A stretch of 9,687 nt of DNA from an uncultured Eubacteriales bacterium (GTDB lineage: Bacteria > Bacillota > Clostridia > Oscillospirales > Acutalibacteraceae). The notes beneath the pieces were generated by a model. The model saw only the letters and a program-made list of their open reading frames with translations, was not told the DNA's origin and did no database searches. Each line of letters begins with the position of its first letter. Position 1 is the stretch's first letter. Of the stretch, positions 1 to 7,605 are shown one piece after another. The translations under genes were made by a program, and so were the position numbers. Location: NCBI GenBank assembly GCA_900321905.1, contig ONXZ01000033.1:1-9687 (forward strand), read 5' to 3'.

Positions 1-1
1 C

Positions 2-493
2 TGTATGCGCGCTCACGGCAAAATGGAGTATGACGGCGTAACCTTTGAGGCTAACCCTGCAACAGACTTTGGCGGACTTGACTGGGGTCGCGGCGTATGG
101 ACTTATGACAATGTGTGGTATTGGGGCAGCGGCAGCGGCCAGGTTGACGGCGTGCCGTTTGGATTTAACATTGGCTACGGCTTCGGCAACACATCTGCAG
201 CAAGCGAAAATGTTGTGTTTTACAACGGCGTTGCTAACAAACTCGACGAAATAACCTTTAACATCAGCGACAATTACACCGACCCGTGGACGTTCACGTC
301 AAACGACGGCAGGTTTGAGATGGATTTTGTGCCGATAGTTGACAGGGCGGACAAACTCGACCTCAAACTTGTGCAGACAGAGCAGCACCAGGTGTTTGGC
401 AAAATGACAGGATTTGCAATTCTTGACGATGGCACAAAAATTGAAATCAAAGATTTCCCGTGTTTTGCTGAAAAAGTGCATAATAAGTATTAA
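2..493 (+). CDS. DUF2804 family protein, 3' part only
   Basis: The reading frame is open from the left edge, so the N-terminal half of the gene lies outside the window; the ATG at position 5 is probably internal. The visible part is about 163 residues. It carries the pattern I associate with DUF2804 (Pfam PF10974): a GGLDWGRGVW segment near residue 24 followed by W-Y-W-G-S-G-S-G, then a GYGFGN turn, a PWTF segment, HQVFGKMTG near residue 128, and an FAEKVHNKY C-terminus. DUF2804 is a beta-rich family of unknown function, and no catalytic role can be given. There is no transmembrane segment in the visible part. The gene ends with TAA, and an intrinsic terminator follows 34 bases later, so it is the last gene of its transcript. 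The family call is from recognised motifs and is fairly secure. Confidence 0.85.
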   Translation, partial: CMRAHGKMEYDGVTFEANPATDFGGLDWGRGVWTYDNVWYWGSGSGQVDGVPFGFNIGYGFGNTSAASENVVFYNGVANKLDEITFNISDNYTDPWTFTSNDGRFEMDFVPIVDRADKLDLKLVQTEQHQVFGKMTGFAILDDGTKIEIKDFPCFAEKVHNKY

Positions 494-527
494 TGCGGTT
501 TTAGCAGATAAAACAAACTTTTGTTAT

Positions 528-560
528 AAAGCATATTCACTGTGTGTGGATATGCTTTTT
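528..560 (+). terminator. Intrinsic terminator after the DUF2804 gene
   Basis: The arms at 528-540 and 546-558 pair over 13 bp with one T-G wobble and enclose a 5-base loop (TGTGT). The 3' arm runs into a T5 tract at 556-560. It separates the DUF2804 gene from the Na/Pi transporter. The -35 element of the next promoter begins one base after the T tract. Confidence 0.85.
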
Positions 561-561
561 C

Positions 562-590
562 TTGACATTTGACAAGTTTTGTTGCATACT
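562..590 (+). promoter_or_regulatory. Probable sigma-A-type promoter for the Na/Pi transporter gene
   Basis: A consensus TTGACA lies at 562-567. At 17 bases spacing comes CATACT (585-590), which matches TATAAT at four of six positions. A second TTGACA sits at 569-574, offset by 7 bases; its best 17-base partner is TATTTG at 592-597. A TATATT occurs at 590-595 but at poor spacing from either -35. The -35 is convincing and the exact -10 is not. The leader would be roughly 40 bases. Confidence 0.6.
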
Positions 591-641
591 ATATTTGTGA
601 GAATTTGAACTTTTCACAATTTACTTTATCAGAGGACGAAT

Positions 642-2282
642 ATGGGAATTAAAAATATTATTTATCTGTTCGGCGGACTTGGACTCTTCCTCTTCGGTAT
701 GAAGTATATGAGCGAAGCGATTAACCAAGTCGCAGGCAACAAGATGAAAAAACTGCTTGAAAAACTTACAAGCAACCGTTTTAAAGGCTTTTTCCTCGGC
801 GTTATCGTGACCGTGATTATTCAGTCGTCATCGGCAACAACAGTAATGCTGATGGGCTTTCTTAACGCAGGGATTATGACGCTTGCACAGGCTACAGGCG
901 TTATTATCGGTGCTAACATCGGTACCACCATTACCGCTGTGCTTATCGCGCTTGATGTTTCGGCGATTGCGCCAATATGTATTTTTGTCGGTGCAGTGAT
1001 GTCGCTGTTTTCAAAAAAACTCAACCGCAAGTATTTCGGTCAGGTGATACTTGGGTTTGGCATACTTTTTTTTGGACTTAAAACTATGAGCGGCGACGAC
1101 GCTATGGGCGTTCTTAAAACAAGCGCAAGTTTCCAGTCGTTTATTACACACGCAAACAATCCGTTTTTAGGTCTGTTAATAGGCTTGATTATGTGTTCTG
1201 TTTTGCAGTCGTCAAGCGCCGCTATCGGTGTTTTGCAGATGCTTGCTCTCAAAGGACTTATGCCTATTGACTTTGCAATATATCTTATTATCGGCATTAA
1301 CGTCGGCTCTGCTACGCCGCTGTTTTTGTCGGCAATCGGCGCAAAAACAAATGCCAAAAGAGCGGCTATGGTTTACTTCATTTTTGATTTTGTCGGTATG
1401 CTCATATTCACACCGCTCGCACTGTTTACGCCGTTTGATACTTGGGTGGCGTCGATTTCAAACGACGGTTCGGTGCAGGTTGCCGCGGCTCATATTATAT
1501 TTAAGGTAGTTACTGCAATTGTGCTGTTGCCTTTCGTTTCCGTAATTGTGCAGATATCGGAAAAACTTATCCCCCAAAAAGAACACGAATCGGAAATGCG
1601 CTTTAGTTATATTGACGTTAAGGTTCTTGATAACCCGATGGCAACTTCGCAGGAGGTTATAGCCGAGGTTAACCGTATGGCTCAGGTGGTGCGCGAAAAT
1701 ATTGTCTTTGCAAGTAAGGCCTTTATAAGTTGCGACGATTCAAGGGAACGCGATATACTTGATAACGAAGAGTTAATTAACTGGCTTAATCACTCGATTT
1801 CGGACTTTCTTGTTAATGTCACATCGCACGAACTTAACGCCGATGTGTCGGAACGTTTTGTCCGCGTGCTTCACACAATAACCGACCTTGAGAGAATTGG
1901 CGACCATGCGCTCAATGTTCTTGAACGCACCAAGGACGCAAAGAGTAATAACCTCAATTTTTCAGAAGCCGCGATGCTTGAATTTGAGGACGCTTACAAA
2001 GATGTGCTTGAACTCTATGACCGCTCGGTAGACGCATTTAAAAACGGACGTCTTACTGACGCGGAAGGTCATAAACTCCATATGCTTGAGGACGGCATCG
2101 ACCAAAAGACAAACCAGGCACAGGATAATCATGTTCAGCGTCTGCGTGAAAAGAAGTGCTCGACGCAGTCGGGTGTAGTGTTCACCAAAGTTATGCAGGA
2201 CCTTGAGCGAATGGGTGACCACGCATACAACATTGCCTGGTCCGCACGCCGCGACAAACAACTTATACACAGTATCAGATAA
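642..2282 (+). CDS. Na/Pi cotransporter family protein with C-terminal PhoU domain
   Basis: This is an integral membrane protein of 546 residues, predicted to carry phosphate with sodium (Na_Pi_cotrans family, PF02690; like NptA or YjbB). The membrane part spans about residues 5-305 and shows the family's internal duplication. QSSSATT (61-67) followed by GANIGTT (90-96) is echoed by QSSSAA (189-194) followed by GINVGSA (218-224). These paired QSSS motifs are the hallmark of the family. The cytoplasmic part from about 330 to the end is a helical PhoU-like domain with two copies of its acidic signature, DLERIGDHA (415-423) and DLERMGDHA (520-528). Length is normal for the bacterial fusion type. 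AGAGGA at 631-636 sits 5 bases before the ATG, which supports this start. The next gene begins 7 bases after the stop, so the two are probably cotranscribed. Direction of transport, uptake or export, cannot be read from the sequence. Confidence 0.93.
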   Translation: MGIKNIIYLFGGLGLFLFGMKYMSEAINQVAGNKMKKLLEKLTSNRFKGFFLGVIVTVIIQSSSATTVMLMGFLNAGIMTLAQATGVIIGANIGTTITAVLIALDVSAIAPICIFVGAVMSLFSKKLNRKYFGQVILGFGILFFGLKTMSGDDAMGVLKTSASFQSFITHANNPFLGLLIGLIMCSVLQSSSAAIGVLQMLALKGLMPIDFAIYLIIGINVGSATPLFLSAIGAKTNAKRAAMVYFIFDFVGMLIFTPLALFTPFDTWVASISNDGSVQVAAAHIIFKVVTAIVLLPFVSVIVQISEKLIPQKEHESEMRFSYIDVKVLDNPMATSQEVIAEVNRMAQVVRENIVFASKAFISCDDSRERDILDNEELINWLNHSISDFLVNVTSHELNADVSERFVRVLHTITDLERIGDHALNVLERTKDAKSNNLNFSEAAMLEFEDAYKDVLELYDRSVDAFKNGRLTDAEGHKLHMLEDGIDQKTNQAQDNHVQRLREKKCSTQSGVVFTKVMQDLERMGDHAYNIAWSARRDKQLIHSIR

Positions 2283-2289
2283 TTTTGCT

Positions 2290-3834
2290 ATGAATAAAGA
2301 AAAACGTACTTACTTAGATAAACTTAACACACTTTTATTCGGCAAGGATTTGAGAATCACAAAGGGTGAGCCTTTTAATAAGGTTTACCCTTTTGACTTT
2401 TCATCTTATTATCCTGAGAGTGATTATATCACCGCGCAGGAGAAGCCGACAGAAAACGCTTTTGACATCTGCGACTTCGGCGCAGATACTGCAAATGAGG
2501 ATAATGCTGAGTGCATAAACGCCGCAATTAACGCTGCTGCAGAAGTTGGCGGCACTGTTATTGTTGACGGCGGTGACTTTGTTACGACTACCGTCTTTTT
2601 GCAGTCGGGCGTTACGCTGTTTATCGCAAAAGACAGCGCGCTCTGCTCAAACAAAACGGGTGAGGGTTACAATCATCTCGGAATTATCCATGCTGACGGT
2701 TGCGATAATATCACACTCACAGGCGGCGGCAAGGTTAAGGGCAACGGAGAGTATTTTGGCAGGAAACCGCTTTGGGACGCTAACCAGACTGAACACCCCG
2801 AGGTTATTGATGTTATTCAGATGCGCCGCGACAACCGTGCTCAACTGCGCTTTGCGCACGAGAATAAGTATGGCGGACCTATTTACTTTAAGGACTGCAC
2901 CAACGTTAAGGCGTACAATTTTATTATCGAAAACTCCGCCCACTGGTCATTCAGGCTTGATTGCTGCAACGGCGTTGAAATCCGTGATTTTGTTATCAAC
3001 AACAACCGCCACACCGCAAATGCAGACGGCTTTGATATTTCGGGTAGCAGCAATTTGAATATCGACCACTGCTTTGTGTCAACTGCCGATGACGGCATAT
3101 GTATCAAAAACGCCATTTGGCTTGGAAGTAAGGGTGCAATGCACGATATAACTGTCAGAAACTGCGAGGTTATATCCTGCTGCAACGCCTTTAAAATCGG
3201 CACGGAAACCACCTATGACATCAGCAATATCCTTGTTGAGGACTGCTCATTTTTGATGACGGATATTTACCCCGGCTCGGTCAGCGGTATCGCTGTTGAG
3301 AGCGCGGACGGCTCAGTTGTCAGCAATGTTACGGCAAGGAATATCAAGATGAATCGCGTGACTTGTCCTGTTTTTATCCGCCTTTGCAACCGCAACCGCG
3401 CGGCGGAAGTCACGGCGGAAACGGCAAATGCCGTTGAGTTCGGCAAAAAGCGTGAAAAGGCTTCTTCAGCCGAAAAAGACACCTTCAATATGCTCGGCGA
3501 GGTCAGGAATATTTGTGTTGAAAATATCACCGCAACAGATGCGGAAATTCCGATTATTGTCGCAGGATTCAGGCAGAAGGGCGTTACAAAATATGTTGAG
3601 GACGTAACGCTTAAAAACATTGATATCCGCTATGCGCCGTACAAAGAGGTTTACGACAAACGTGCATTTATACCCGAATACAGCACGGTTTATCCCGAGA
3701 GTTGGCGCTTTCGCAACCTGCCTGCCTACGGCATTTGGGCGCGCCACGTCAGGGGACTCAAGGTGCTTGACTTCAACTGCTCAACGCCGCGCAGCACCTG
3801 GAAGGAATGTATTATAACAGAAGACACAATTTAG
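2290..3834 (+). CDS. Glycoside hydrolase family 28-like protein (polygalacturonase-type beta-helix)
   Basis: A 514-residue protein predicted to fold as a right-handed parallel beta-helix of the pectinase type. The helix begins near residue 57 with the FDICDFGA / N-E-D-N segment that opens many GH28 and pectate-lyase-superfamily proteins. The catalytic strip is present: N244-A-D246-G-F-D249 fits the GH28 NTD motif, and T-A-D267-D268-G fits the DD motif. Where canonical polygalacturonases have GHG, this protein has CNAFKIGTE (298-306), as in a bacterial subgroup of GH28 relatives, so the usual histidine is absent. No signal peptide or membrane segment is seen, so it is probably cytoplasmic and acts on imported oligosaccharide; the sugar is unknown. 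I chose the ATG at 2290 because an upstream in-frame ATG at 2203 would overlap the transporter gene by 80 bases with a non-homologous N-terminus. No clear Shine-Dalgarno precedes 2290, so translation may be coupled to the transporter gene ending 7 bases earlier. Confidence 0.88.
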   Translation: MNKEKRTYLDKLNTLLFGKDLRITKGEPFNKVYPFDFSSYYPESDYITAQEKPTENAFDICDFGADTANEDNAECINAAINAAAEVGGTVIVDGGDFVTTTVFLQSGVTLFIAKDSALCSNKTGEGYNHLGIIHADGCDNITLTGGGKVKGNGEYFGRKPLWDANQTEHPEVIDVIQMRRDNRAQLRFAHENKYGGPIYFKDCTNVKAYNFIIENSAHWSFRLDCCNGVEIRDFVINNNRHTANADGFDISGSSNLNIDHCFVSTADDGICIKNAIWLGSKGAMHDITVRNCEVISCCNAFKIGTETTYDISNILVEDCSFLMTDIYPGSVSGIAVESADGSVVSNVTARNIKMNRVTCPVFIRLCNRNRAAEVTAETANAVEFGKKREKASSAEKDTFNMLGEVRNICVENITATDAEIPIIVAGFRQKGVTKYVEDVTLKNIDIRYAPYKEVYDKRAFIPEYSTVYPESWRFRNLPAYGIWARHVRGLKVLDFNCSTPRSTWKECIITEDTI

Positions 3835-3855
3835 AATTATAAGCACCGTTAACAA

Positions 3856-3893
3856 AAAGCCGCTTCACGCATACAATGCCGTGAGGTGGTTTT
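3856..3893 (+). promoter_or_regulatory. Hairpin that buries the feoA ribosome binding site
   Basis: The arms 3856-3869 and 3880-3893 can pair over 14 bp, including three G-T wobbles. Inside the loop, 3870-3872 can pair with 3876-3878, leaving one bulged base and a 3-base loop. The feoA Shine-Dalgarno, GAGGTGG at 3883-3889, lies wholly in the 3' arm, and the ATG follows directly at 3894. The 5' arm starts with an A run and the 3' arm ends in TTTT, with TTTTT just after the ATG. The same element could therefore act as a terminator or attenuator for the transcript from upstream. The pairing is read directly; the function is inferred. Confidence 0.6.
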
Positions 3894-4112
3894 ATGTTTT
3901 TGTCTGAACTTAAAGACGGTCAAAGTGGTGTTATATCGTCTATAAATGCTGATTCCGCATTTTCGCGGCGGCTTGGTGAAATGGGTTTTACTTCCGGCGA
4001 AAGGGTGCAGTGTTTATGTCGCAGTGCGTTTGGTTCGCCAATACTCTATGCTGTCAAGGGCAGCACTATTGCGCTTCGCAGGCGTGACGCAGAGCGTGTG
4101 GTGATTTTATGA
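3894..4112 (+). CDS. feoA: Ferrous iron transport protein A (FeoA)
   Basis: A small cytoplasmic protein of 72 residues with the SH3-like fold of the FeoA family (PF04023). The core signature RRLGEMGFTSGERV (residues 25-38) matches the conserved R-L-x-x-M/L-G-h-x-x-G motif. It is followed by a strand-rich half with SPILYAVKGSTIALRR, where the family keeps a P-h-x-h-x-h-x-G-x-x-h-A-h-R pattern. FeoA is known to bind or modulate FeoB, the ferrous iron permease. The stop overlaps the feoB start (ATGA at 4109-4112), so the two are almost certainly translationally coupled. The ribosome site GAGGTGG lies 4 bases before the ATG and inside a hairpin. No convincing promoter or Fur-type box was found in the 59 bases after the GH28 gene, so the operon may be read from upstream. 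Confidence 0.93.
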   Translation: MFLSELKDGQSGVISSINADSAFSRRLGEMGFTSGERVQCLCRSAFGSPILYAVKGSTIALRRRDAERVVIL

Positions 4113-5899
4113 GCAGCCGCACAGTTGCGCTCGCAGGCAGTCCCAATGTCGGGAAAAGCACCGTTTTTAACGAGCTTACCGGTATGCATCGCCACACGGG
4201 TAATTGGATAGGCAAAACGGTTGATACAAAAGCATCTCAATTTTACTACAAGTTCAATGATTACTCGGTGGTTGATCTGCCGGGTACATATTCGCTGCAC
4301 CCTGCGTCAGAGGAGGAAGCCGTGGCTGATGCGTTCCTCAAAGAGCATACGCCCGATTGTCTTGTATGCGTTGTTGACAGCACACTGCTTGAACGCTCGC
4401 TTCCGCTTGTGTTTCAGTTACTGCAACTTACAAACAAGGCTGTAGTCCTGCTCAACCTCTGCGACGAGGCACAGCGTAAGGGTATATTTGTCGATGGCGA
4501 TAAACTGTCCGATATGCTCGGTGTTCCTGTTGTAAAGTCAACAGCACGCACAGGCAGGGGACTTAACAACCTGCTTGAGCAGATACATCTTGTAACGACA
4601 GGGGCAGTGAATCCCACAGCCATTCAGGTTGACGAGGGTGAGGAGTCATTTGCAAAGGCAAAGGAGATTGCCGTCGCTGTAACACAGCAATTTAAAAAGC
4701 CGCAACAAAGCCTGCTCGATAAGATAATGCTCGGCAAAGTTACATCGTTTGCGGCAATGGCGGTCATCTTTGCACTGCTACTGTGGATAACTGTCAGCCT
4801 GTCAAACTATCCGTCGGAACTGCTGTCAAACTTTTTTGATTGGCTTGAAATACGGTTGGCGCAGATTATGACATCCGGCGGTGTTTCTCAGGTTATTACG
4901 GACTTGTTAGTTCACGGTGTTTTGCGAGTGCTGTTCTGGGTCGTTGCGGTAATGCTTCCTCCTATGGCTATCTTTTTCCCTCTATTTGCTCTGCTTGAGG
5001 ACTTCGGACTTCTTCCGCGAATTGCCTTTAACTTTGATTACTGTTTTGAAAAATGCGGAGCCTGCGGCAAACAGTCGCTTTGTACCTGCATGGGACTCGG
5101 TTGTAATGCTGTCGGCGTTACCGGCGCGCGGATTATTGACAGCAAGCGTGAGCGGCTGATTGCAATTGTCACAAACTCACTCACGCCTTGTAACGGCAGA
5201 TTTCCTATACTTCTTGCAATAATCGGTATGTTCTTTGCAAAAAGCAGTCTGACAGCCGCTTTGGTTCTTCTGGCGTTTATAGCGCTGTCGCTTATCGGCA
5301 CGTTTGCCGCTTCCTTCGTACTCGGCAAAACTGTGTTCAGGGGCAAAAGTACGCCTGTGATTATGGAACTTCCGCCGTACCGTGCGCCTCAGTTTGCCAA
5401 GACAATACTAATCAGCCTGCGCGAAAAGGTCGTTTTTGTTCTGCTTCGTGCAGTAGTGGTTGCCGCACCTGCAGGTCTTGTCATATGGGCGTTTGCAAAC
5501 ATCAGGGTAGGGGATACCAGCCTTTTATCACTTGTTGCAGGAACGCTTGACGGCGTGGGCAGAGCGCTCGGAATGGACGGCGTTATCTTACTTGCGTTCA
5601 TCCTCGGTTTCCCTGCAAACGAAATTGTTTTGCCGATTGCGCTGATGACTTATCTTTCGTCAGGAACGCTCAGCGAACTGTCAGACGCTTCGTCGCTGCA
5701 GCAAATTCTGATAGATAACGGTTGGACTGTCAAAACAGCGCTTTGCACCTGTGTTTTCACACTGTTTCACTTCCCGTGTTCTACAACTTTGCTTACTGTT
5801 TTTAAGGAAACAAAGAGCATAAAATGGACGCTTTTATCCGTTGTTGTTCCGCTCACACTCGGCACAATACTGTGTTTAATCCTTAATATTATAATATAA
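4109..5899 (+). CDS. feoB: Ferrous iron permease FeoB
   Basis: A polytopic membrane protein of 596 residues that imports Fe(II). The N-terminal GTPase domain shows G1 GSPNVGKST (10-18), G3 DLPG (56-59), G4 NLCD (116-119, the family's NxxD) and a G5-like STARTG (144-149). A helical linker follows, then the membrane domain from about residue 210. The first gate region, G331-C-N-A-V-G-V-T-G, follows a cysteine-rich stretch with C312, C316, C319, C325, C327 and C332. A TPCNGRFP segment (359-366) lies between helices. The second gate region has GFPANEIVLP (500-509) and HFPCSTTLL (554-562). This is shorter than the Escherichia coli protein (about 770 residues), as usual in clostridial FeoB. No feoC-like gene follows, and no GC-rich terminator is visible after the stop. 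Confidence 0.95.
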   Translation: MSSRTVALAGSPNVGKSTVFNELTGMHRHTGNWIGKTVDTKASQFYYKFNDYSVVDLPGTYSLHPASEEEAVADAFLKEHTPDCLVCVVDSTLLERSLPLVFQLLQLTNKAVVLLNLCDEAQRKGIFVDGDKLSDMLGVPVVKSTARTGRGLNNLLEQIHLVTTGAVNPTAIQVDEGEESFAKAKEIAVAVTQQFKKPQQSLLDKIMLGKVTSFAAMAVIFALLLWITVSLSNYPSELLSNFFDWLEIRLAQIMTSGGVSQVITDLLVHGVLRVLFWVVAVMLPPMAIFFPLFALLEDFGLLPRIAFNFDYCFEKCGACGKQSLCTCMGLGCNAVGVTGARIIDSKRERLIAIVTNSLTPCNGRFPILLAIIGMFFAKSSLTAALVLLAFIALSLIGTFAASFVLGKTVFRGKSTPVIMELPPYRAPQFAKTILISLREKVVFVLLRAVVVAAPAGLVIWAFANIRVGDTSLLSLVAGTLDGVGRALGMDGVILLAFILGFPANEIVLPIALMTYLSSGTLSELSDASSLQQILIDNGWTVKTALCTCVFTLFHFPCSTTLLTVFKETKSIKWTLLSVVVPLTLGTILCLILNIII

Positions 5900-5981
5900 T
5901 TATAAACTTTTATACAATTTATCTAAATTATACTTGTAATATAACAAAAATTCTGTTAAAATAGTATCAATATAATTATAT
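5895..5981. repeat. Two copies of the palindrome TATAATTATA around the transporter promoter
   Basis: The perfect 10-bp palindrome TATAATTATA occurs at 5895-5904, over the feoB stop codon, and again at 5971-5980. There it extends to 12 bp, between the -10 element and the ribosome site of the symporter gene. The second copy is where an operator could sit. The region is extremely AT-rich, so chance is a real explanation. Confidence 0.3.
5934..5962 (+). promoter_or_regulatory. Promoter of the GPH symporter gene
   Basis: TTGTAA (5934-5939) and TAAAAT (5957-5962) are separated by 17 bases. A TG dinucleotide at 5954-5955 gives an extended -10. Transcription would start near 5969, leaving a leader of about 30 bases that ends in AAGGAG (5987-5992), 7 bases before the ATG. 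This suggests the symporter is transcribed separately from feoAB. Confidence 0.7.
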
Positions 5982-5999
5982 TTTAAAAGGAGAATAATA

Positions 6000-7568
6000 A
6001 TGGGCGAAACAAAAAGTCACACCTATTCCAAAGGTGAATTATTCGGTTATTTAACCGGTATGTTTGGTCAAAACCTGATTTATCAGGTAATTGCCGCAGG
6101 TCTTGTTAGTTACTACCTCGGCTCTGTTCTTTATATTCCTGCTGCAGCGGTCAGCGCAATTATTTTTGTAGCAAGAATCTGGGACGCTATCAACGACCCG
6201 ATGATGGGTACAATCGTTGATAAAACCCACACAAAGTGGGGTAAGTGCAGACCGTACCTTCTTTTCTTCCCGGTAATTATCGGAATTATGACAATACTCT
6301 GCTTTGTTAACGGAAGATACACAGACGCTGAAGGTTTCGGCAAAGTCCTTATCGTTGCGTGGGCTGCTGTTTCCTACATAATGTGGGGTATGCTGTTCAC
6401 AGTTTGCGATATTCCGCTTTGGGGTATCACATCACTTATGACAGAGGACCAGAATGACCGTGCAAAGATTCTCGGACTTGCTCGTATCGCTGCTATCATC
6501 GGCGGTATCGGTACTGTTATCACCTTCATTCCCGATATGTTTAAGGGCATGTTTGAGGGCAAATACAACGCTATGGTCGGTACAGACGGATATACACAGG
6601 CTATGGCTATTGACGACACAAAGAAGGCAGCGTGGATTTTCACAGTAATTCTGTTTACAGTAGTCGGCACAATTTTCTTCCAGATTGCAGGTATCGTAAC
6701 ACGCGAGCGTGTTCCCGGCGACGCCGAGGATAAGCGCGGTTTTATTGACAACTTCAAGATTATGTGGAACTGCCTGCCGTTCAGACAGATTCTTATTTCA
6801 GGCGTGCTTCGTTCACCGCTTCAGTTACTTATGATTCTCGCAATGCCGCTTGCTATGTATTATTTCCTTGATAACGATACTAACAACATCGGCAAAGAGG
6901 GCGGCGACAGCCTGCTCTTGCTCAAAGTCGGTTTGATTGCGCTTGCCGTATTCGGCGCACAGTTTGTTGCTTCTGCAATCACACCTGCTCTTGTTAAGAA
7001 GTATGAAAACAGAAAAATTTATAACTTTTATACCATCGCAGGCGCTGTGCCTTACGCTCTGATTTTTGTTGCATTCAAACTGTCAGGCGGCAATCTTACA
7101 ACACTGCCCTGGTCAATCTGCCTTGCAATTCTTATCGGACTTGCAGCGGCTTCAATGGGCGGCATCAACGTTATGCAGTCAATTATGATTGCCGACTGCG
7201 TTGACTATGAAGAATATCACAAGGGCTACCGTCCTGACGGTGTATTCTTCTCAGGTCAGTCATTCCTTACAAAACTTGCAGGCGGTATCGCAGCGCTCAT
7301 TCAGGGCGTAGTTTATACAATCGTTCACTTCTCAGGCGATAACCTTGCAAAGATTAACAACACGCTTGCTACTACCGATACTCATTTTTACGAACTTGAC
7401 GGCGGTAAGTACGCAGCGGCAATGTTCTTCCTTATCTCAATCCCGATTGCAGTTGGTATGATTCTCTCTGCACTCCCGATGAAGAACTACGCTATGACGG
7501 ACGCAGAACACAAGCAGATGCTTGACGAACTTGTTGAAAGAAGAAACAGCAATAAAGAAAACCAATAA
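6000..7568 (+). CDS. MFS sugar:cation symporter, GPH (MelB-like) family
   Basis: A 522-residue membrane protein of the glycoside-pentoside-hexuronide:cation symporter family (MFS_2, PF13347), which brings in sugars or glycosides with sodium or protons. The family signature is clear near the N-terminus: W61-D-A-I-N-D-P-M-M-G, then D74 and KWGKCRPY (79-86). D62 and D66 have the spacing of the MelB cation-site aspartates D55 and D59. A second conserved block, ADCVDYEEY then GYRPDG, lies near residues 398-414, matching the MelB region around its last cytoplasmic loop. Twelve hydrophobic segments are plausible; the loop around residues 186-206 is unusually polar. The start is fixed by AAGGAG 7 bases upstream. 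It stands alone between its own promoter and terminator. The sugar is unknown; the nearby GH28-like gene makes a uronide or pectin-derived oligosaccharide a reasonable but unproven guess. Confidence 0.92.
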   Translation: MGETKSHTYSKGELFGYLTGMFGQNLIYQVIAAGLVSYYLGSVLYIPAAAVSAIIFVARIWDAINDPMMGTIVDKTHTKWGKCRPYLLFFPVIIGIMTILCFVNGRYTDAEGFGKVLIVAWAAVSYIMWGMLFTVCDIPLWGITSLMTEDQNDRAKILGLARIAAIIGGIGTVITFIPDMFKGMFEGKYNAMVGTDGYTQAMAIDDTKKAAWIFTVILFTVVGTIFFQIAGIVTRERVPGDAEDKRGFIDNFKIMWNCLPFRQILISGVLRSPLQLLMILAMPLAMYYFLDNDTNNIGKEGGDSLLLLKVGLIALAVFGAQFVASAITPALVKKYENRKIYNFYTIAGAVPYALIFVAFKLSGGNLTTLPWSICLAILIGLAAASMGGINVMQSIMIADCVDYEEYHKGYRPDGVFFSGQSFLTKLAGGIAALIQGVVYTIVHFSGDNLAKINNTLATTDTHFYELDGGKYAAAMFFLISIPIAVGMILSALPMKNYAMTDAEHKQMLDELVERRNSNKENQ

Positions 7569-7601
7569 AATAAAAGCCTTCCAACGGAAGGCTTTTATTT
7601 T
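7567..7601. terminator. Perfect 16-bp bidirectional terminator
   Basis: The arms 7567-7582 and 7586-7601 are exact reverse complements with a 3-base loop (AAC). The GC-rich core GCCTTCC / GGAAGGC is flanked by an A-rich run on one side and a T-rich run on the other, so it works in both directions. It serves the symporter gene, whose TAA it overlaps by two bases, and the convergent synthetase-like gene, whose stop lies at 7606-7608. Confidence 0.95.
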
Positions 7602-7605
7602 GATA

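Noticed and set aside
2203..2289. Longer GH28-like reading frame starting at 2203
   Set aside because: It overlaps the end of the PhoU domain, and the added residues do not resemble a signal peptide or a GH28 N-terminus. The start at 2290 is more likely.
2647..3620. Several open frames of about 100 codons antisense to the GH28-like gene
   Set aside because: They show no recognisable domain or ribosome site and are shadows of the coding frame.
3835..3855. Separate promoter or Fur box for feoAB
   Set aside because: TAGAAT at 3832-3837 resembles a -10, but no matching -35 lies at proper spacing and no clear 19-bp Fur palindrome was seen.
5900..5933. Possible terminator after feoB
   Set aside because: Only weak AT self-pairing is present, with no GC-rich stem, so I could not support an intrinsic terminator.
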